From positions 1 to 10,640 of the forward strand of contig JAKSBM010000840.1 of assembly GCA_022361135.1 (NCBI GenBank): a DNA stretch of 10,640 bases, in the 5' to 3' direction. Both the position numbers and the translations under genes were made by a program. Positions 6,939-10,640 of this stretch are shown one piece after another. The DNA comes from Desulfobacterales bacterium. Its GTDB lineage: Bacteria; Desulfobacterota; Desulfobacteria; Desulfobacterales; Desulfobacteraceae. Positions within the stretch are counted from its first letter, which is position 1. Every line of letters begins with the position of its first letter. The notes beneath the pieces were generated by a model that was not told where the DNA came from, ran no database searches, and worked only from the letters and a program-made list of their open reading frames with translations.

Positions 6939-7394
6939 CTATTCCTTCCGGGAAACCAACATGGTGGTCTGGTATTCAATGACCTTCTGGTCCCGTTGGT
7001 TATAGGCCTCATTTTTATAGATGAATAAAAAACGATCCGGATTTTTGGTGGGACGAAGGTCCACCACCTCGGCATCGGATCTCAGGGTGTCGCCGAAGAG
7101 AACCGGTGAGGTGATCTTCATGTCGTCCACCCCGATGTAGGCATAAATTTCAAGGCCGTCCCGGGCCAGGAGTTCGGAGATATTGTCCGCATGGTGGACC
7201 AGGCCGTCGGCCACGGTGAAAATGATGGGCCCGGCCAGGGAACGTTCCTTGAACCAGGTGCCCTTGGCATATTCGGAATCACTGTGAACCGCCATATTAA
7301 ACCAGGTCAACTGATGGAGGATGGAGAAATCCCCCTTATCCAGGGTTCTGCGTACGCGACATGGAATTTTAGTACCCGCTGCAACATTAGCCAT
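6939..7394 (-). CDS. MaoC-like hot-dog domain protein (acyl-CoA hydratase/dehydratase family)
   Basis: A 151-residue single hot-dog domain of the MaoC-like dehydratase family, which hydrates enoyl-CoA or dehydrates 3-hydroxyacyl-CoA. The hydratase block lies at residues 26-43: LHQLTWFNMAVHSDSEYA, with His37 and the following SD-EYA well conserved. The partner Asp of the usual GD-x-NP-x-H pattern appears to be replaced by Phe32 (G-D becomes W-F), so activity by the standard Asp/His pair is doubtful. The AGPIIFTVADG segment (54-64) is the family's second block, and residues 86-116 and 122-148 supply the later strands. The ATG at 7394 is preceded by AAGGAG at seven bases, a very good site. It follows the AcuI-like reductase gene by 78 nt, so both may act on the same CoA thioester pathway, for example 3-hydroxypropionyl/acryloyl-CoA. 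That is inference from context. Confidence 0.75.
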   Translation of the reverse strand: MANVAAGTKIPCRVRRTLDKGDFSILHQLTWFNMAVHSDSEYAKGTWFKERSLAGPIIFTVADGLVHHADNISELLARDGLEIYAYIGVDDMKITSPVLFGDTLRSDAEVVDLRPTKNPDRFLFIYKNEAYNQRDQKVIEYQTTMLVSRKE

Positions 7395-7472
7395 AGCTTG
7401 ACTCCTTATTTCATTATTTTACCCGGTTCCGGTATCCTCCCGGAGGGTCGGGCATTCCTCGACAAATCATTT

Positions 7473-8477
7473 TCATGCATTGACGTCCACCACAATGTGA
7501 CCGGTGATATCCCCCTTGAGGATCTTTGCGGCCTGGGCCGGCACCTCGGCCAGGGGAACGGTCCGATTGATGCGATCCAGGGCATCCCGGCCGATATCGG
7601 TGACCAGCCGGTCCCAAGCCTTGATCCGCCGGGGCCGGGGACACCAGACCGAATCCACTCCCCTCAGCCCCACGCCACGGAGGATAAAGGGCATCACCGT
7701 GGTGGGCAGGTCGGCCCCGGCGGCCAGGCCGCAGGCGGCCACGCAGCCCCCGTACAAGGTCTGGGCAATGGCCCGGGCCAGGACCCGGCTACCCACGGTG
7801 TCCACCACCCCGGCCCATTTCTGGCTTTCCAGGGGGGCGGACTTCTCGGCCCACTCCGGTCCCTGGACAATCTCCCTGGCCCCCAGATCCTTGAGATAGT
7901 CATGGATGGGGCCGGGCTCGGCCCGGGTCAGGGCGGCCACCTCATATCCCAGATGGCTCAAAATGGCCACGGCATTGCTGCCCACCCCGCCCGAGGCACC
8001 GGTGACCAGGATGGGCCCCTTTTCCGGTGTCACCCCCTCCTCTTCCAGGGCCATGACACAGAGCATGGCCGTGTATCCGGCCGTGCCAATGGCCATGGCC
8101 GTCCAGCTGTCCATGGCCTTGGGCAGGGGAATGAGAAAATCGGATTTGATCCGGGCCATCTGGGCATAGCCGCCCCAATAGCGTTCCCCCACACTCCAGC
8201 CATTGAGGATCACCTTATCCCCCGGCTTAAAATTGGGGGACTGGGACTCCACCACAGTGCCGGCCAGGTCCAGCCCGGGGACCATGGGGAAAATGCGGAA
8301 AATTTTATTCAACCCGGCAAATCCCAGGCCTTCCTTATAATTGAGGGTGGAATAATCCACCTGGATGAGGACATCCTCCGGAGGAAGATTTTCCAGGGTC
8401 AATTCCTGGATTCCACTGGTTAATTGCTCGCCATCACGTTCCACCACAAGCGCTTTAAAGGAATTTTCAACTACCAT
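7473..8477 (-). CDS. acuI: AcuI/YhdH family NADPH-dependent acryloyl-CoA reductase-like oxidoreductase
   Basis: Zinc-free medium-chain dehydrogenase/reductase of the YhdH/YhfP/AcuI branch. Characterised members reduce acryloyl-CoA to propionyl-CoA with NADPH in 3-hydroxypropionate, DMSP or acrylate metabolism and detoxification; cytoplasmic. The 334-residue length is typical. The N-terminal GroES-like domain contains YSTLNYKEGL (42-51), VPGLDLAGTV (66-75) and PGDKVILNGW (85-94). The Rossmann domain has VTGASGGVGSNAVAIL (158-173), and the C-terminal signature CGLAAGADLPTTVMPFILRG (249-268) is diagnostic of this branch. The ATG at 8477 is fixed by AGGAGGAGG seven bases upstream. A 90-residue in-frame upstream extension is rejected because it lies in a non-coding leader. 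First gene of a minus-strand series followed by the MaoC-like gene. The symbol is by family; the substrate is not proven. Confidence 0.88.
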   Translation of the reverse strand: MVVENSFKALVVERDGEQLTSGIQELTLENLPPEDVLIQVDYSTLNYKEGLGFAGLNKIFRIFPMVPGLDLAGTVVESQSPNFKPGDKVILNGWSVGERYWGGYAQMARIKSDFLIPLPKAMDSWTAMAIGTAGYTAMLCVMALEEEGVTPEKGPILVTGASGGVGSNAVAILSHLGYEVAALTRAEPGPIHDYLKDLGAREIVQGPEWAEKSAPLESQKWAGVVDTVGSRVLARAIAQTLYGGCVAACGLAAGADLPTTVMPFILRGVGLRGVDSVWCPRPRRIKAWDRLVTDIGRDALDRINRTVPLAEVPAQAAKILKGDITGHIVVDVNA

Positions 8478-8606
8478 GAACCAACCTCCTCCTATGGGGA
8501 CCACCGGCCCCGGGAATGAACTCAATGGAATAAAAACAAGCGATCGCCGTCCAAACGACGTTAGCACAAAAGGACACACCTTTGCCACGGTCATTGGGAA
8601 AAAGAC

Positions 8607-8625
8607 AAAAAAGGACCGAAGGCCC
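8607..8625 (-). terminator. Short terminator-like hairpin upstream of the acuI-like gene
   Basis: On the minus strand GGGCC (8625-8621), loop TTC and GGTCC (8617-8613) form a 5-bp stem with one wobble pair, followed by six T residues (8612-8607). It sits about 130 nt before the acuI-like start and could stop read-through from the structured RNA upstream, or act as a leader attenuator. The stem is short, so support is modest. Confidence 0.3.
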
Positions 8626-8726
8626 ACGGGTATTGGAAAAATCATTCCCTGGAAGGGAAGAGAAAAAAGGGCGGGGTAATGAAAACCGAAACCCGGATGT
8701 GACATGGAATGGGATGATCTTCCCCT

Positions 8727-8766
8727 AAAAATGCAGAAGGGAGGCAACGACGAATCGTTGCCCCCC
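8727..8766 (-). terminator. 12-bp UUCG hairpin, possible 3' end of the structured RNA
   Basis: Minus-strand GGGGGGCAACGA (8766-8755), loop TTCG and TCGTTGCCTCCC (8750-8739) form a 12-bp stem. One pair is G-U on the minus-strand RNA but would be an A-C mismatch on the plus-strand RNA, so the structure favours the minus strand. It is followed by TTCTGCATTTTT, a broken U-tract, and could serve as an imperfect intrinsic terminator. Confidence 0.45.
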
Positions 8767-8957
8767 TTGGGATGTTTTTTTGTTCTGCATGTAGGTAGGA
8801 TATCTACATATGGTGGAGCATCAGGTTATCGGGGAAGAATCCTGGTGTGCAAGTTTCCAGACCCATGCACACGGTCTGCTCTTCCCAGCCCTCGTTGGGA
8901 TTGGATTTACGGACAGCCCCTTTGTAACGGCTTTTGCAGACATACCCTTGGCTTCCG
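8727..8957 (-). ncRNA. Candidate structured RNA (unassigned; possibly 6S-like or a leader)
   Basis: Gene-free DNA rich in consistent helices, read from a promoter at 8992-8964. A rod is formed by GGGAAGA (8886-8880) with TCTTCCC (8838-8832), then an internal loop of 7/6 nt, then GTGTGCA (8872-8866) with TGCACAC (8851-8845) around a 14-nt loop. A small hairpin pairs ATGTAG (8809-8804) with CTACAT (8794-8789). GTCTGC (8941-8936) can pair either with GCAGAC (8879-8874) or, as TCTGCA, with TGCAGA (8789-8784), giving two exclusive closures; the second would close a rod of about 160 nt. The UUCG hairpin ends the stretch. Size, own promoter and rod shape recall 6S RNA, but I recognise no signature of 6S, tmRNA, RNase P, SRP RNA or a named riboswitch. 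The alternative is a long leader of the acuI-like gene 250 nt further on. No convincing ORF is present. Confidence 0.45.
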
Positions 8958-8963
8958 AAAAGC

Positions 8964-8992
8964 ACTTTAAACAGAAATTTTGATCAAGTCAA
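8964..8992 (-). promoter_or_regulatory. Sigma70-like promoter of the structured RNA
   Basis: Minus-strand TTGACT (8992-8987), exactly 17 bp, then TAAAGT (8969-8964). It begins only 8 nt after the stop codon of the upstream glycosyltransferase gene and points into a region without a gene. The expected start is near 8957, just before a GCTTTTCGGAAGC hairpin. Confidence 0.55.
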
Positions 8993-9000
8993 GAAATGAA

Positions 9001-10074
9001 TTAAATTTTATTGAATATATTATCATACTGAATCGATAGGATTTCCCAGGAATATCGACTGCAATAATCGGACAATATTTCACGGTCCCCCTGGAAGTCC
9101 GTGGGCCGGCCAAGGAGCCGCTTCAACTGGGCCACCAATTGGTCTTCATTGTCATAGAGGACCCCGGGGTGAAGGGAGGCCGGCATGATCTCGGGGTAGG
9201 ACAGGCGCCGGGGCAGAAGGGGGAAGCAACCGTGGCGAACCGCCTCCACCACGGAGATACCGAAATTTTCCTGGACCGCCGTGGAGACCACAATGCGCCC
9301 CTTCTTCAACCAGCCCAGGTAATCCTCCCGGGAGGGGGCATATCCCCAGGCCACCAATTCATCCCGGAAGGCCCTTTTCGCGGTCTGGAATACGGCCGGG
9401 GATTTATCATATTGTTCCCCCAGTACGGCCAATTGAAATGGGACATTTTCCGCCTTGAGCCGATCCAGGGCGGCGAAAAAGGCATCTGGATTTTTATCGT
9501 ATTCCCAGCGGTGGTTCCAGACAATCAGGGGATCGGTTCCGCCCAGATCCTTTGGGGCCGTGGCCGAAAAGCGGCATCCGGGATAGAGGATCCGGCTTTT
9601 TTCTTCCAGGGCGTCCACCAGCCAGCCGGGCTTTCCGTCGGGCATCTGCCGGGCCAGCTTCCGGGCCGCATCAAAGAAACAATCCCTGTGGAATTGGGAA
9701 TTAAAAAGGACCCGATCGGCAGCAAAGGCGGAAACCACATTGGTAAAGCCCAGGTGGAAATCCCGTTTTTCCCCCGGTGCCAAGGGGTAGGACAATTGAT
9801 TTTCATGGAAGTAAAGAACCACGGGGGGGCATTTCCCCCTGTAAAGGGCCATGAAATCCGTCAGGTCCATCATGTCCGAAGCCAGCACGGCATCATATTT
9901 TCCCAGGTCGGGTATCCGGCGATAAAACTCCAGTGCAGCCCCCCGCATCCGCCACTTCCAAAACCGGGGCGGCAGGGTAACCAGATCCATGTCATGGGCG
10001 GAATGACGGACCAGGCCGTCGGCAAAATCCTTATGGGATCCCCCGTAAAAGGGTTCCAAAAACAAAATTTTCAT
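9001..10074 (-). CDS. DUF3524/GTDC1-type glycosyltransferase, tRNA-queuosine alpha-mannosyltransferase homologue
   Basis: GT-B fold glycosyltransferase of 357 residues from the family that includes vertebrate GTDC1/QTMAN, which adds mannose to queuosine in tRNA-Asp. The N-terminal domain starts with the family block FLEPFYGGSHKDF (5-17), followed by ASDMMDLTDF (65-74) and YFHENQLSYP (88-97). The C-terminal nucleotide-sugar domain contains VWNHRWEYDKNP (185-196), VLGEQY (217-222) and STAVQENFGISVVEA (264-278), with the E-x7-E pair typical of retaining GT4-like enzymes. The protein looks complete. The ATG at 10074 has no good Shine-Dalgarno, but the first residues MKILFLEPFYGG match the family start. 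Its last codons are AT-rich compared with the rest of the gene. It is single-gene, divergent from a SAM methyltransferase. In bacteria the acceptor is not established; queuosine in tRNA is likely by homology only. Confidence 0.85.
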   Translation of the reverse strand: MKILFLEPFYGGSHKDFADGLVRHSAHDMDLVTLPPRFWKWRMRGAALEFYRRIPDLGKYDAVLASDMMDLTDFMALYRGKCPPVVLYFHENQLSYPLAPGEKRDFHLGFTNVVSAFAADRVLFNSQFHRDCFFDAARKLARQMPDGKPGWLVDALEEKSRILYPGCRFSATAPKDLGGTDPLIVWNHRWEYDKNPDAFFAALDRLKAENVPFQLAVLGEQYDKSPAVFQTAKRAFRDELVAWGYAPSREDYLGWLKKGRIVVSTAVQENFGISVVEAVRHGCFPLLPRRLSYPEIMPASLHPGVLYDNEDQLVAQLKRLLGRPTDFQGDREILSDYCSRYSWEILSIQYDNIFNKI

Positions 10075-10129
10075 GGGTATTTCATCGCTTTACATTTCAA
10101 GTGTTGGAATGGGGTCCGGGTCAGGCCCA

Positions 10130-10158
10130 TTTTTATCCCCTTTCCCCACCAGGGTCAA
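10130..10158 (-). promoter_or_regulatory. Promoter of the GTDC1-type glycosyltransferase
   Basis: Minus-strand TTGACC (10158-10153), 17 bp, TAAAAA (10135-10130). The leader to the ATG at 10074 would be about 50 nt. No equally good plus-strand promoter was seen for the divergent methyltransferase in the 217-nt gap, which otherwise holds only a 6-bp hairpin (10177-10182 with 10188-10193). Confidence 0.5.
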
Positions 10159-10291
10159 CATGAAACCCCGGAAGCCAAGGGAGCCAATCCCTTTTAAATC
10201 TTTACAGAACCCTAAAATATTGTTACGGATTTTTCAGGGGGATTTTCAAACCGTCAATCCAAATCCATCCCCAAAGGAGTCTGTTCCGGAC

Positions 10292-10640
10292 ATGAACAAA
10301 TGGGATCAACGCTACCAATCCGATGCCTATTTATATGGAACCCAACCCAATGATTTCCTCAGGGAAAGGGTCAACCACATCCCCAAGGGCCGGGTTTTAA
10401 GCCTGGCCGAAGGGGAAGGACGCAACGCCGTTTACCTGGCCCTTCAGGGCCATGAGGTAACCGCAGTGGATGCCTCAAGCGTGGGGCTGGAAAAGGCCAG
10501 GCAATTGGCGGGGAAACACCGGGTCAAGGTGAACTGGATCCAGAGCAATCTCGGAGACTTTGACCTGGGAGCGGCCCAATGGGATGCCATTGTTTCCATT
10601 TTCTGCCACATTGCCCCGGACCAGAGAAGGGCCCTGCACC
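10292..10640 (+). CDS. Class I SAM-dependent methyltransferase, 5' part (runs off window)
   Basis: The first 116 residues of a methyltransferase open to the right edge. The N terminus MNKWDQRY...YGTQPNDFL (residues 1-22) and motif I VLSLAEGEGRNAVYLA (35-50) are characteristic of a small TehB/UbiE-like subgroup, in which this E-G-E-G-R-N loop binds S-adenosylmethionine. The acidic end of strand 2 is VTAVDAS (56-62), and WDAIVSIFCHI (97-107) is the motif IV region. The full family length is usually about 200 residues. The ATG at 10292 has AAAGGAGT about twelve bases upstream, a little far but the only candidate. The substrate is unknown: thiol, tellurite or small-metabolite methylation occur in relatives. 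It is divergent from the GTDC1-type gene. Confidence 0.85.
   Translation, partial: MNKWDQRYQSDAYLYGTQPNDFLRERVNHIPKGRVLSLAEGEGRNAVYLALQGHEVTAVDASSVGLEKARQLAGKHRVKVNWIQSNLGDFDLGAAQWDAIVSIFCHIAPDQRRALH

Noticed and set aside
7191..8423. 410-codon plus-strand frame opposite the MaoC-like and AcuI-like genes
   Set aside because: It crosses two well-supported minus-strand genes, lacks a ribosome site or recognisable domain, and shows the same Gly/Pro/His bias as other antisense shadows.
8478..8747. In-frame 90-residue N-terminal extension of the AcuI-like protein
   Set aside because: Family members begin at the MVVENSFKAL segment, a very strong AGGAGGAGG site precedes that ATG, and the extension would run through a terminator-like hairpin and into the UUCG hairpin.
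8821..8886. A second cobalamin riboswitch on the plus strand, suggested by GGTTATCGGGGAAG followed by TCCTGGTG
   Set aside because: The segment lacks the CCCGC-AAC core and a B12 box, and no plus-strand gene follows. The resemblance is limited to GGGAA.
8704..8970. 88-codon plus-strand frame in the spacer
   Set aside because: No ribosome binding site, no recognisable domain, many Cys/Trp/Gly residues, and it runs through the perfect hairpins assigned to the minus-strand RNA.
9139..10197. 352-codon plus-strand frame opposite the GTDC1-type gene
   Set aside because: No domain motifs; fully explained as the antisense of a strongly conserved glycosyltransferase gene.

Overview
The window is GC-rich, single-copy chromosomal DNA with no transposase, integrase, tRNA, rRNA or CRISPR array. 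Gene content (TauE-type exporter, cobalamin adenosyltransferase with a MetE-like methyltransferase, AcuI/YhdH reductase with a MaoC-like protein, EfpL) and the strong GGCC/CCGG flavour of the codons suggest a Gram-negative anaerobe, perhaps a Desulfobacterota (former deltaproteobacterial) sulfate reducer. That assignment is inference; no marker gene is present.

Left part (1-3421). A TauE/SafE-type membrane exporter (+, 191-853) converges on a two-gene cobalamin operon read leftward: a compact cobalamin riboswitch (about 2556-2640), a BtuR/CobO-type corrinoid adenosyltransferase (2538-1963) and, 9 nt later, a stand-alone methionine-synthase-type zinc methyltransferase (1953-892). Divergent from the riboswitch promoter is efpL/yeiP (+, 2789-3355), an EF-P-like translation factor, closed by a strong intrinsic terminator.

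Middle part (3438-8477). Four minus-strand genes run in the order acuI/yhdH-like reductase (8477-7473), MaoC-like hot-dog protein (7394-6939), GT39/ArnT-like polytopic glycosyltransferase (6842-5070) and a secreted metallophosphoesterase (4898-3438). The first two fit together as CoA-thioester metabolism. The last two are envelope proteins and may simply be neighbours.

Right part (8478-10640). A 523-nt gene-free stretch (8478-9000) holds what looks like an independently transcribed structured RNA on the minus strand, with its own sigma70-like promoter just after the upstream gene's stop, a long rod-shaped hairpin and a 12-bp UUCG-capped hairpin. Next is a minus-strand glycosyltransferase of the DUF3524/GTDC1 type (10074-9001), homologous to the eukaryotic tRNA-queuosine mannosyltransferase. 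Divergent from it, a class I SAM methyltransferase (+, from 10292) runs off the right edge.

The most interesting items are the riboswitch-controlled adenosyltransferase plus MetE-core pair (a possible corrinoid-linked methionine synthase), the unassigned structured RNA, and the bacterial queuosine-mannosyltransferase homologue.
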